A DNA stretch of 63,560 nucleotides from assembly GCA_002352225.1 (NCBI GenBank), contig DEIA01000043.1:4468-68027 (forward strand). Reading direction: 5' to 3'. Shown piece after piece: positions 16,122 through 23,807 of this stretch. This DNA comes from Flammeovirgaceae bacterium UBA2786. Its GTDB lineage: Bacteria > Bacteroidota > Bacteroidia > Cytophagales > Cyclobacteriaceae. The notes under the pieces are model-generated. The model had not been told where the DNA came from, did no database searches, and saw only the letters and a program-made list of their open reading frames with translations. The number at the start of each line of letters is the position of its first letter. The first letter of the stretch is position 1. A program made the position numbers and the translations under genes.

Positions 16122-17717
16122 ATGAAAAATTTAAAATTTATCTATATCCTTTCGCTCGCACTGCTTATCAGCACATCATGCGAGCAGGAATTAATTGAAC
16201 TCACACCGCCTGTAGTAGTACCGCCTGTTGATAATGGTACGCCCGGCACGGCAAACTTTACCAAGTTTATTGCTATTGGTAATTCCTTTGTGGCAGGTGT
16301 ACAGGGTGGTGCTCTCTTTACAACCGGACAAAACAATTCGCTACCCGCCATTATGGCAACGCAGTTTGCTAAACCCGGTGTTGGGGGCGGTGCGTTTGTA
16401 CAACCCAGCATTAATGCTACACTTGGGTGGAACCTGTTTGTAACACAACCCTTCCTTGCCGATAACACAAAACCAATTTTAGGCAGAATGCTTCTTCAGG
16501 GAGTTTCACCACGCCCAACACCGCAAGCGTATGCTGCTGGAAATCTTGAAGCCCTTCCAAATCCTTCGGCAAATCCTGGTTTTATTTATACCGGTGGAAA
16601 AGCAACATTGAATAATTTTGGTGTACCAGCTATTGTATTAGGTCAGGCTCTTATTCCAGAAACAGGTAATTGGGCATTGGCTGGCACCGATCCAAGATTC
16701 AGTCCCTTCTATGGCCGGCTTGCCTTACCTCCCGGAGGTAGCACAACCCTGATAGGTGATGCTGCTGCTGCTGGTGGTACATTCTTTCTGTTTTGGTTAG
16801 GCCTTGATGATTTCTTTCTGTATGCTGCCTTTGGCGGAGATCCCACCAAAGCCCCTTTAACTCCAGCCACAGGCGCTGGTGCTGCAAGTTTTGATCTTCA
16901 GTATGGCGCTGCTATTGGCGCGTTGTTAGGTTCAAATGCGAACCTGAAGGGTGTGGTTGGTAACTATCCTGATATTTTTAAAATGCCTCATTTTACTTCG
17001 GTGGCCTATAACCCGATACCGCTTGATGCTGCAACCGCTACAACGCTTACTTCAAGCCTGGCAAATAATTATAACGGATTTCTTACTGCTATGGCGGGTG
17101 CCGGTGTAATTACTGAGGCTGAAAGAGATAAAAGATTAATTTCTTTTGTTGCCGGTCAAAACAAAGCGCTGATTGTGGATGAAACGCTTACCGATTTAAC
17201 TGCAGCCATGAATGCCAATGGTGCAGGCGCATTAGTACCCTATGCACGAGCTCGCCAAACCACCGCAGCCGACAAATTACCATTAGGTGCAGGAACTGTT
17301 TTGGGAACACTGGTTGGTGGAAATCCCAGTTTAATTAATGGTGTAACCGTGCCCCTTGCTGATCAATATGTTTTAATTCCAACAGAGATTGAAGCTATTA
17401 ATGGAGCCCGGACAGCCTATAATGCAACGGTAGCGGCTACTGTAGCGGCTAACTCCAGCCGTTTAGCGTTGGCTGATGTTAATGCTGCATTAGAGGGCTT
17501 AATTGCTGCCCAGGCTGGTATCTATAATAATGTAACCATTACACCAAACATTAATCCGCCAACCGGAATCTACTCTGAAGATGGTGCGCATATGAATAGC
17601 AGAGGGTATGCATTTTTATCCCGCACATTCATTGAGGCTATTAACACAACTTTTGGAGCAACTGTACCCCTTACTGACCTCAGTAAATACAGCGCAACCG
17701 GGTTGCCTATTCCATAG
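16122..17717 (+). CDS. SGNH/GDSL-hydrolase-like lipoprotein
   Basis: A 531-residue lipoprotein (signal peptide with lipobox LISTSC, Cys at residue 20) with SGNH-hydrolase blocks: block I FIAIGNSFVAG near residue 49, where the usual GDS is GNS, and block V SEDGAHMNSRGYAFLS near residue 484 with the Asp-x-x-His pair. The long insert is rich in Gly, Ala and Asn. Related proteins are annotated as GDSL family lipases and are encoded beside TonB-dependent receptors, as here. The substrate is unknown. A strong terminator follows, marking the end of the two-gene operon. Confidence 0.88.
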   Translation: MKNLKFIYILSLALLISTSCEQELIELTPPVVVPPVDNGTPGTANFTKFIAIGNSFVAGVQGGALFTTGQNNSLPAIMATQFAKPGVGGGAFVQPSINATLGWNLFVTQPFLADNTKPILGRMLLQGVSPRPTPQAYAAGNLEALPNPSANPGFIYTGGKATLNNFGVPAIVLGQALIPETGNWALAGTDPRFSPFYGRLALPPGGSTTLIGDAAAAGGTFFLFWLGLDDFFLYAAFGGDPTKAPLTPATGAGAASFDLQYGAAIGALLGSNANLKGVVGNYPDIFKMPHFTSVAYNPIPLDAATATTLTSSLANNYNGFLTAMAGAGVITEAERDKRLISFVAGQNKALIVDETLTDLTAAMNANGAGALVPYARARQTTAADKLPLGAGTVLGTLVGGNPSLINGVTVPLADQYVLIPTEIEAINGARTAYNATVAATVAANSSRLALADVNAALEGLIAAQAGIYNNVTITPNINPPTGIYSEDGAHMNSRGYAFLSRTFIEAINTTFGATVPLTDLSKYSATGLPIP

Positions 17718-17742
17718 AGGAACAAATTGAATGTTATCGAAA

Positions 17743-17766
17743 AAGGCCCGAATAATTTCGGGCCTT
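17743..17766. terminator. Bidirectional terminator between SGNH gene and metF
   Basis: A perfect 10-bp stem AAGGCCCGAA / TTCGGGCCTT with a TAAT loop, flanked by A-rich and T-rich sides, so it can act for both convergent genes. Confidence 0.8.
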
Positions 17767-17771
17767 ATCTT

Positions 17772-18728
17772 TTAAAACAATTCTTTTGCAATACGATAAA
17801 TCGGATCGGATTTACCCATTGAATAAAAATGTATGGTGGGAGCCCCGCACTTAATCAATTCTTTTGATTGCTTAACGGCCCACTCAACGCCCAACTGCTT
17901 CACCGAAGCATTGTCTTTACACTTCTCGGCTTCATCGCTCAACTCTTCGGGCAAATCGATGTGGAAAATCTGAGGCAGAATGGTTAGTTGCGATTTGGTT
18001 GTTAAAGGTTTGATACCTGGAATGATCGGAACGGTAATACCCACCTCCCGGCATTTATCTACAAACTCAAAATATTTTTTATTATCGAAAAACATTTGCG
18101 TTACAATGTACTCAGCGCCTTTATCCACTTTGTTTTTCAGATACTTTAAATCTGTTTTTAAGTTTGGTGCATTAAAGTGTTTTTCAGGATACCCAGCCAC
18201 ACCAATGCAAAAATTAGTAGGAGAAGGTTCGTGTAACTCTTCATCGAGGTATAACCCGCGATTCATGTTCACTACATGCTCCAGTAATTCTGAGGCATAG
18301 CCAAATCCATCTTTCTCGGGTATAAACTTCGATTCGGTTTTAATGGCATCGCCCTGTAATACCAACACGTTATCCACACCCAAAAAATTAAGGTCGATGA
18401 GCGCGTTTTCTGTTTCTTCTTTGCTGAATCCCCCGCAAATAATATGCGGGACAGTATCAACCTTATAGTGATTTTGAAGGGCAGCGCAAATCCCTACCGT
18501 ACCGGGTCGTTTACGTGTGGTTATTTTTTCGAGCAAACCGCCATCTTTCTTTTTGAATACATACTCCTCACGGTGATAGGTAACATCGATAAACGGAGGG
18601 TTAAACTCCATTAACGGGTCGATGTTATTGAACAGATTTTTGATGTTCTCACCTTTTAAAGGAGGAAGAATTTCTAATGTAAACAACGTTTTACCGTTGG
18701 CGCGTTTTAAGTGTTCTGTTACTTTCAT
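17772..18728 (-). CDS. metF: 5,10-methylenetetrahydrofolate reductase
   Basis: Reduces methylene-THF to methyl-THF, the methyl donor for methionine synthase. The 318-residue protein has the TIM-barrel family motifs FTLEILPPLKGENIKN (with the catalytic Glu), FIDVTYHRE, GICAALQNHYKVDTVPHIICGG, VLVLQGD and the C-terminal GAPTIHFYSMGKSDP. It lies downstream of both metH parts in the same direction, 85 bases after metH-C, and therefore probably belongs to the SAM-riboswitch-controlled transcript unless the repeat in between interrupts it. Confidence 0.96.
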   Translation of the reverse strand: MKVTEHLKRANGKTLFTLEILPPLKGENIKNLFNNIDPLMEFNPPFIDVTYHREEYVFKKKDGGLLEKITTRKRPGTVGICAALQNHYKVDTVPHIICGGFSKEETENALIDLNFLGVDNVLVLQGDAIKTESKFIPEKDGFGYASELLEHVVNMNRGLYLDEELHEPSPTNFCIGVAGYPEKHFNAPNLKTDLKYLKNKVDKGAEYIVTQMFFDNKKYFEFVDKCREVGITVPIIPGIKPLTTKSQLTILPQIFHIDLPEELSDEAEKCKDNASVKQLGVEWAVKQSKELIKCGAPTIHFYSMGKSDPIYRIAKELF

Positions 18729-18751
18729 TTAGTCAATTTGAAAATGTGATA

Positions 18752-18802
18752 ATTTGAAAATTTGAAAATTATTGACAACACTCCATTTTCAAATTTTCAA
18801 AT
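18752..18802. repeat. 18-bp perfect inverted repeat between metH and metF
   Basis: Arms ATTTGAAAATTTGAAAAT (18752-18769) and its exact complement (18785-18802) around a 15-base spacer. Each arm is itself two copies of an (A)TTTGAAAA unit, and a third unit lies just outside at about 18735-18745. It looks like a REP-like intergenic element of AT-rich type; in RNA it would fold into a long hairpin between two co-directional genes. Confidence 0.8.
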
Positions 18803-18813
18803 CGGCTAATTAT

Positions 18814-21486
18814 CTAATTATAAGAAAGATTTGGAGCTAACCATTTCTCCACTTCTTGCACACTCATACCCTTTCGTTTGGCATAATCTTCTACCTGATC
18901 TTTTTCAATTTTACCCAACCCAAAATACTTCGAGCCGGGATGCGCGAAATAAAATCCGCTTACGGCAGCGCCCGGATACATAGCGTACGATTCGGTTAAT
19001 ATTATTCCTACTTTTTCTGCATCGAGCAATTCAAACAATAATTTCTTTTCGGTGTGATCGGGACATGCCGGATAACCCGGTGCCGGACGAATACCCTGGT
19101 ATTTTTCTGCGATCAGTTCGTCATCGCCCAGGTTTTCGTCTTTTGCATAACCCCAAAATTCTTTGCGCACCAATTCATGCAAACATTCCGCAAAGGCTTC
19201 AGCCAAACGGTCGGCTAAGGCTTTCGCCATGATTTCGGAATAATCGTCCTGATTGGCTTTGTGCTTCTCAATAAGTTTCTCTAATCCAATGCCGGCTGTT
19301 ACGGCAAACATACCGAAGTGATCTTTTCCCTTATCGGATGATATAAAATCAGCCAGACAAAAATTCGGGAGGTTTTGAGCTTTCTTATTTTGCTGGCGCA
19401 GGAAATGGAACGTAGCAAACGATTCGCCCTGATCTTTACGATACAAGTTCACATCATCACCTTCGCGGTTAGCCGGATAAAATGCTACCACCCCATTAGC
19501 CTGCAACGATCGACTTTTAATGATCTCATCGAGCATCTTATTAGCATCGTTATATAATTTCGTGGCCTCTACTCCTACCACTTCATCTTTTAAAATTCCC
19601 GGAAAACGTCCTGCCAGCATCCAGGTTTGAAAGAACGGTGTCCAGTCGATGTACTTGCGGATTTCTTCTAATGGGAATTTTACAAACTCTTTTCGTCCCG
19701 TAAACTGCGGTTTGGTAAACGTTGTATTTGCCCAATCGATTTTTGTGTTGTTGGCACGCGCAGCCGCCAATGAAATATAACTTTTGGTTTGCTTCCGGCT
19801 TTCGTGATCGGCACGCAATGCCTGGTACTCTTTTTTCATTTTTTGCTGAAAACTTTGCCGCGTGTTCGGACTGATCAATTCGCTGGCTACCGGTACCGAC
19901 CGCGAAGCATCTAACACATACACTACCGGACCTTCATACACCGGGTCGATCTTTACAGCTGTGTGAATACGCGAGGTTGTAGCTCCGCCAATCAGCAGCG
20001 GCAAGTCCATCTTTTCGCGTTGCATTTCTTTGGCTACATACACCATCTCATCCAATGAAGGTGTGATTAACCCACTCAAGCCAACCGCATCAACTTTTTC
20101 GCGCCTGGCTGCTTCAATAATTTTTTCGGGTGGAACCATCACCCCCAAATCCACCACATCGTAATTGTTACACGCCAGCACCACACCTACAATATTTTTA
20201 CCGATGTCGTGTACATCACCTTTTACAGTTGCTAATAATATTTTTGCGGCTGCCTGTCCAACGTTTCCGTTTAATCGTTTCTCTTCTTCGAGGTATGGTG
20301 TTAAATACGCCACCGATTTTTTCATTACGCGGGCGCTTTTCACCACCTGAGGCAAAAACATTTTACCTGCACCAAACAAATCGCCCACCACGTTCATGCC
20401 GGCCATCAGCGGGCCTTCAATCACGTTTAACGGGCGACCGTACTTGATACGCGCCTCTTCAGTATCGGTATCAATAAAATCGATGATCCCTTTAACTAAT
20501 GAGTGTGTGATGCGATCCTCCACCGTACCGGTACGCCACACATCGTCCTGCTCTTTTTTCCTGGCTGATCCTTTTATGGTTTCGGCAAACTCCAGCAAAC
20601 GCTCGGTGGCATCATCGCGCCTGTTGAGCAATACATCTTCAACACGTTCTAATAAATCTTTTGGTATCTCATCATAAACCTCCAACATGGTTGGATTTAC
20701 GATACCCATATCCATTCCATGTTGAATAGCATGATACAGAAAGGCCGAATGCATAGCTTCGCGCACTTTCTGGTTTCCGCGAAAGCTAAACGAAACATTA
20801 CTTACACCTCCACTAACATGCGCACCCGGTAAATTCTCCCGAATCCATTTAGCGGCTTTAAAAAAATCAAGGGCATAGTTCCGGTGTTCATCAATACCGG
20901 TTGCTACCGGAAAAATATTCGGATCGAAAATGATATCCTCGGGTGCAAACTTCACTTCGTTCACCAAAATATCATACGCACGTTTACAAATATCAATTCT
21001 GCGCTGGTAGGTGTCGGCCTGCCCTGCTTCATCAAAAGCCATCACCACTGCTGCCGCCCCGTATCGCTTTACTAATTTCGCCTGGCGGATAAACTCCTCT
21101 ACTCCGCCTTTCATGCTGATGGAGTTTACAATGCCTTTTCCTTGTAAACATTTTAACCCGGCTTCGATCACTTCCCACTTCGATGAGTCGATCATGACAG
21201 GAAGCGTTGCAATCTCTGGTTCAGAAGCCATCAGGTTTAAATACCTGATCATAGCAGCTTTTGAATCTAACATGCCTTCGTCCATGTTCACGTCAATTAC
21301 CTGCGCACCACCGCGCACCTGGTCGAGCGCTACTTCGAGGGCTTCATCAAACTTATCTTCTTTGATGAGCTTTAAAAACTTAGCCGAACCAGTAACGTTG
21401 GTACGTTCTCCAATGTTAACGAAGTTGGAATTTGGGGTTACGTGTACTGCTTCTAAGCCGCTTAATAGTAATGGTCTATGGCTCAT
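18814..21486 (-). CDS. metH: Methionine synthase (B12-dependent), folate/cobalamin/activation part
   Basis: The C-terminal three modules of cobalamin-dependent methionine synthase in one 890-residue polypeptide: pterin-binding barrel (about 1-290, FVNIGERTNVTGSAKF and QVIDVNMDEGMLD), four-helix cap plus B12-binding domain with KGDVHDIGKNIVGVVLACN (Asp-x-His-x-x-Gly loop whose His ligates cobalt, near residue 425), and the SAM-binding reactivation domain (about 570-890, RPAPGYPACPDHTEK and AMYPGAAVSGFYF). The homocysteine-binding module is a separate gene 113 bases upstream. Each part has its own start and intact ends, so this is a natural split rather than a frameshift; split metH is common in this lineage. 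Confidence 0.96.
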   Translation of the reverse strand: MSHRPLLLSGLEAVHVTPNSNFVNIGERTNVTGSAKFLKLIKEDKFDEALEVALDQVRGGAQVIDVNMDEGMLDSKAAMIRYLNLMASEPEIATLPVMIDSSKWEVIEAGLKCLQGKGIVNSISMKGGVEEFIRQAKLVKRYGAAAVVMAFDEAGQADTYQRRIDICKRAYDILVNEVKFAPEDIIFDPNIFPVATGIDEHRNYALDFFKAAKWIRENLPGAHVSGGVSNVSFSFRGNQKVREAMHSAFLYHAIQHGMDMGIVNPTMLEVYDEIPKDLLERVEDVLLNRRDDATERLLEFAETIKGSARKKEQDDVWRTGTVEDRITHSLVKGIIDFIDTDTEEARIKYGRPLNVIEGPLMAGMNVVGDLFGAGKMFLPQVVKSARVMKKSVAYLTPYLEEEKRLNGNVGQAAAKILLATVKGDVHDIGKNIVGVVLACNNYDVVDLGVMVPPEKIIEAARREKVDAVGLSGLITPSLDEMVYVAKEMQREKMDLPLLIGGATTSRIHTAVKIDPVYEGPVVYVLDASRSVPVASELISPNTRQSFQQKMKKEYQALRADHESRKQTKSYISLAAARANNTKIDWANTTFTKPQFTGRKEFVKFPLEEIRKYIDWTPFFQTWMLAGRFPGILKDEVVGVEATKLYNDANKMLDEIIKSRSLQANGVVAFYPANREGDDVNLYRKDQGESFATFHFLRQQNKKAQNLPNFCLADFISSDKGKDHFGMFAVTAGIGLEKLIEKHKANQDDYSEIMAKALADRLAEAFAECLHELVRKEFWGYAKDENLGDDELIAEKYQGIRPAPGYPACPDHTEKKLLFELLDAEKVGIILTESYAMYPGAAVSGFYFAHPGSKYFGLGKIEKDQVEDYAKRKGMSVQEVEKWLAPNLSYN

Positions 21487-21503
21487 ATTTTAACATTAGA
21501 TAA

Positions 21504-21570
21504 AGTAGGCAGTTGGCGGGCAATTTGAACAACATAACTGCCTACTGTTTCTTGCTTACTGCCTACTGTT
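21504..21570. repeat. Short repeat cluster AGTAGGCAGT / ACTGCCTACTGTT between metH parts
   Basis: ACTGCCTACTGTT occurs at 21537-21549 and again at 21558-21570 (21-base period), and the complementary AGTAGGCAGT lies at 21504-21513. The arrangement permits a hairpin between the first copy and either later copy. A further GACTGC follows. It looks like a small intergenic repeat family; nothing else is encoded in the 113-base gap. Confidence 0.7.
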
Positions 21571-21599
21571 GACTGCACTAACATAGATTCAAGTATTGT

Positions 21600-22613
21600 T
21601 TAGTTTTGAGCAACTGCTGCAGCATCACCAACCGTACGCGGCTTATACTTCTTCGCCATTTCGGCAATCGCCTTGATATGATCGGGGGTTGAGCCACAGC
21701 AACCGCCCACAATATTTACCAATCCTTCTTTAAGATATTCTTCCACTTCGGCAGCCATTTCTTCGGGGGTTTGATCGTAATGACCAAATTCGTTTGGTAA
21801 GCCTGCGTTTGGATAGGCGCTCACAAAAAATGGTGATTCGGTATTCAACACTTTCAAATACGGACGAAGTTGCCGTGCGCCCAGTGCGCAGTTCAATCCA
21901 ATGCTTAACAACGGGACGTGCGACAATGAAATTAAAAATGCTTCGGTAGTTTGTCCGGATAGTGTGCGACCGCTGGCATCGGTAATAGTGCCCGAAATCA
22001 TGATAGGAACCGTTCTACCAATTTCATCAAACAACTCTTGTACGGCAAAGGCAGCTGCTTTGGCATTGAGTGTATCAAATACGGTTTCGATCAGCAAAGT
22101 ATCGACACCGCCTTCTACCAATCCTTTTGCTTGTTGCTTATACGCCACCACTAACTGATCGAATGTTATAGCACGAAAACCCGGATCGTTTACATCGGGC
22201 GAAAGCGAAGCTGTTCTATTGGTTGGGCCCATAGCCCCCGCCACAAAACGAGGTTTATGAGGTTCTTTTACGGTAAACTCATCGGCTACTTTTCTGGCAA
22301 TACGAGCCGATTCAAAATTCAACTCATATACAATGTGTTCGAGGTGATAATCGGCCTGGGCAATGGTTGTGCCACTGAAGGTATTGGTTTCAATAATATC
22401 GGCACCAGCCTCGAAATACTGGTGGTGAATGGCTTCGATAATATCAGGTCGCGTAAGCGAAAGCAGGTCGTTATTGCCTTTAAGCGGATGTTTATGATCT
22501 TTAAACCGTTCACCCCGAAAATCCTTTTCCTCTAGCGGATAGCGCTGGATCATAGTACCCATAGCACCATCGAGGATAAGAATACGTTCTTTTATAATGT
22601 CTTCTATTTTCAC
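21600..22613 (-). CDS. metH: Methionine synthase, homocysteine S-methyltransferase part
   Basis: The N-terminal homocysteine-binding zinc barrel of MetH as a separate 337-residue protein. It starts RILILDGAMGTMIQRYPLEEKDFRGERF and carries the zinc ligands: Cys in GLNCALGARQLRPYL (about residue 240) and the Cys pair in IVGGCCGSTPDHIKAI (about 305-320). It must act together with the 890-residue partner encoded downstream. The start codon is GTG (22613); that G is the last base of a 9-bp hairpin in the riboswitch expression platform, so translation initiation is the likely control point. Confidence 0.95.
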   Translation of the reverse strand: MKIEDIIKERILILDGAMGTMIQRYPLEEKDFRGERFKDHKHPLKGNNDLLSLTRPDIIEAIHHQYFEAGADIIETNTFSGTTIAQADYHLEHIVYELNFESARIARKVADEFTVKEPHKPRFVAGAMGPTNRTASLSPDVNDPGFRAITFDQLVVAYKQQAKGLVEGGVDTLLIETVFDTLNAKAAAFAVQELFDEIGRTVPIMISGTITDASGRTLSGQTTEAFLISLSHVPLLSIGLNCALGARQLRPYLKVLNTESPFFVSAYPNAGLPNEFGHYDQTPEEMAAEVEEYLKEGLVNIVGGCCGSTPDHIKAIAEMAKKYKPRTVGDAAAVAQN

Positions 22614-22646
22614 TCTTTCTGCTGTTAATTATTTACCCAGAAAGAG
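22613..22646 (-). promoter_or_regulatory. Start-codon-sequestering hairpin of the metH riboswitch
   Basis: On the minus strand CTCTTTCTG (22646-22638) pairs perfectly with CAGAAAGAG (22621-22613), whose final G begins the GTG start codon of metH-N. The purine-rich arm is also the only Shine-Dalgarno-like sequence. CTTTCTGG in the first arm (22644-22637) is alternatively complementary to CCAGAAAG at the 5' side of the aptamer (22770-22763), giving two mutually exclusive folds. There is no T run, so the platform appears translational. Confidence 0.65.
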
Positions 22647-22664
22647 CCTTGAAAGATTGGCTTA

Positions 22665-22775
22665 CTTATCTTCTCTGCATCCGTTTGAACTGGATGAAGA
22701 AGGGAATTAGCACCAGGTTATCAGCAAGGTTGCTAAGACATCATCGGGCCCTGTCCCTCAGTCTTTCTGGATAAG
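22665..22775 (-). promoter_or_regulatory. SAM-I (S-box) riboswitch controlling metH-metF
   Basis: The minus strand shows the S-box consensus: CTTATCCAGAAAG start, GAGGGACAGGGCCC internal segment, the ATGATGTC-AGCAACC turn, GGTGCTAATTCC core and the closing P1 strand GATAAG at the 3' side (CTTATC/GATAAG pair). P4 is the ATCC...GGAT hairpin. The aptamer binds S-adenosylmethionine and turns genes off when SAM is high. It sits 51 bases before metH-N, consistent with methionine control of the whole metH-metF block. Confidence 0.93.
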
Positions 22776-22780
22776 TAGCA

Positions 22781-22788
22781 CAAAGAAA
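22781..22788 (-). promoter_or_regulatory. -7-like box (TTTCTTTG) for the metH transcript
   Basis: TTTCTTTG on the minus strand, one mismatch from TAnnTTTG, lies six bases before the first paired base of the SAM riboswitch, the expected position for a -7 element. Confidence 0.4.
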
Positions 22789-22856
22789 CATAATTAGGTA
22801 ATAATAATAAAATCAGGATACCTTAAATTTACACCACCTAATTAGACCCATAAGAT

Positions 22857-23807
22857 TTGAAGTTAGCCGCAATAGACATTGGTTCCAACGCTATCCGCTT
22901 TCAGGTATCGTCTGTGTTGGAAAGTAAAGATCAGGTACTGTTTAAAAAGATGGAATATGTTCGTTTTCCCTTGCGTTTGGGGCACGATGTATTTACAACT
23001 AATCGTATTAGCGATAAAAGCATACTAAAATTCAAGAAATTAATGCAAGCCTTTAAGCTGTTGCTGGACTTGTATGAGGTTGACGATTTTATGTTATGTG
23101 CCACCTCGGCTATGCGAGAATCTGAGAATGGGCCTGCTCTGGCTGAGGCCGTTAAAAAAGAAATTGGGCTTACTATTGAAATAATTGGCGGGCAGCGGGA
23201 AGCAGAGCTTATTAATACCGCTATACGTTCTTATCTGGGCAATCAGGCTTACCTGCACATTGATGTGGGCGGTGGTAGTACTGAGTTAAACGTGTATTAT
23301 AATGGTAAGAAAGTTAAAACCCGATCTTTCAAAGTAGGTTCTGTTCGCATACTTGAAAATCACGATCTGCCTGTAGTTTGGAGCGACATGGAAAATTGGG
23401 TGAAGGAGAATGTGAAATCTGAAATGGGTAAGGTTACCGCAGTAGGTACGGGTGGTAACATTAGCAAAATTTACGAACTGGCTAAACTTAAGCCGCACAG
23501 ATTAATGTCTTTAAAAAGGATGGGCGAGGTTAAGGAAATGATTGGAAATCACTCCATTGAAGAACGTATTTATAAACTGCAGATGAACCCTGACCGGGCC
23601 GATGTTATTCTTCCGGCCAGTACCATTTATATGCGCGCTATGGAATGGGCCAAAGCCAAATACATGTTTGTTCCTGAAGTAGGTTTGAAGGATGGTATGA
23701 TGTTGCATTTATTTGAACGCAACAGCAAACAGTCCAAAATTGAGTTCATCAACAAAGAAGATCAATCCAAAGGAAACAAAACCCAGGTGGTGGGCAAACG
23801 ATCTTAG
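22857..23807 (+). CDS. Exopolyphosphatase, Ppx/GppA family
   Basis: Removes terminal phosphate from polyphosphate or from pppGpp. The 316-residue protein has the actin-like ATPase-fold motifs AIDIGSNAIRFQV (phosphate 1, residues 4-16), the central CATSAMRESENG and the phosphate-2 HIDVGGGSTELNVY (about residues 132-145), ending in the short one-fold form without a C-terminal HD domain. It begins with TTG. Its stop codon shares two bases with the stop of the convergent polyphosphate kinase gene, so the degrading and making enzymes abut. Confidence 0.92.
   Translation: MKLAAIDIGSNAIRFQVSSVLESKDQVLFKKMEYVRFPLRLGHDVFTTNRISDKSILKFKKLMQAFKLLLDLYEVDDFMLCATSAMRESENGPALAEAVKKEIGLTIEIIGGQREAELINTAIRSYLGNQAYLHIDVGGGSTELNVYYNGKKVKTRSFKVGSVRILENHDLPVVWSDMENWVKENVKSEMGKVTAVGTGGNISKIYELAKLKPHRLMSLKRMGEVKEMIGNHSIEERIYKLQMNPDRADVILPASTIYMRAMEWAKAKYMFVPEVGLKDGMMLHLFERNSKQSKIEFINKEDQSKGNKTQVVGKRS

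Noticed and set aside
13324..17717. Polysaccharide-utilisation locus (susC/susD)
   Set aside because: The partner gene is an SGNH-hydrolase-like lipoprotein, not SusD, and no glycoside hydrolases or sensor are adjacent.
21487..22613. Frameshift or assembly error splitting metH
   Set aside because: Both parts have proper starts and ends, a 113-base gap with repeats separates them, and the split falls between modules, as in other Bacteroidota.
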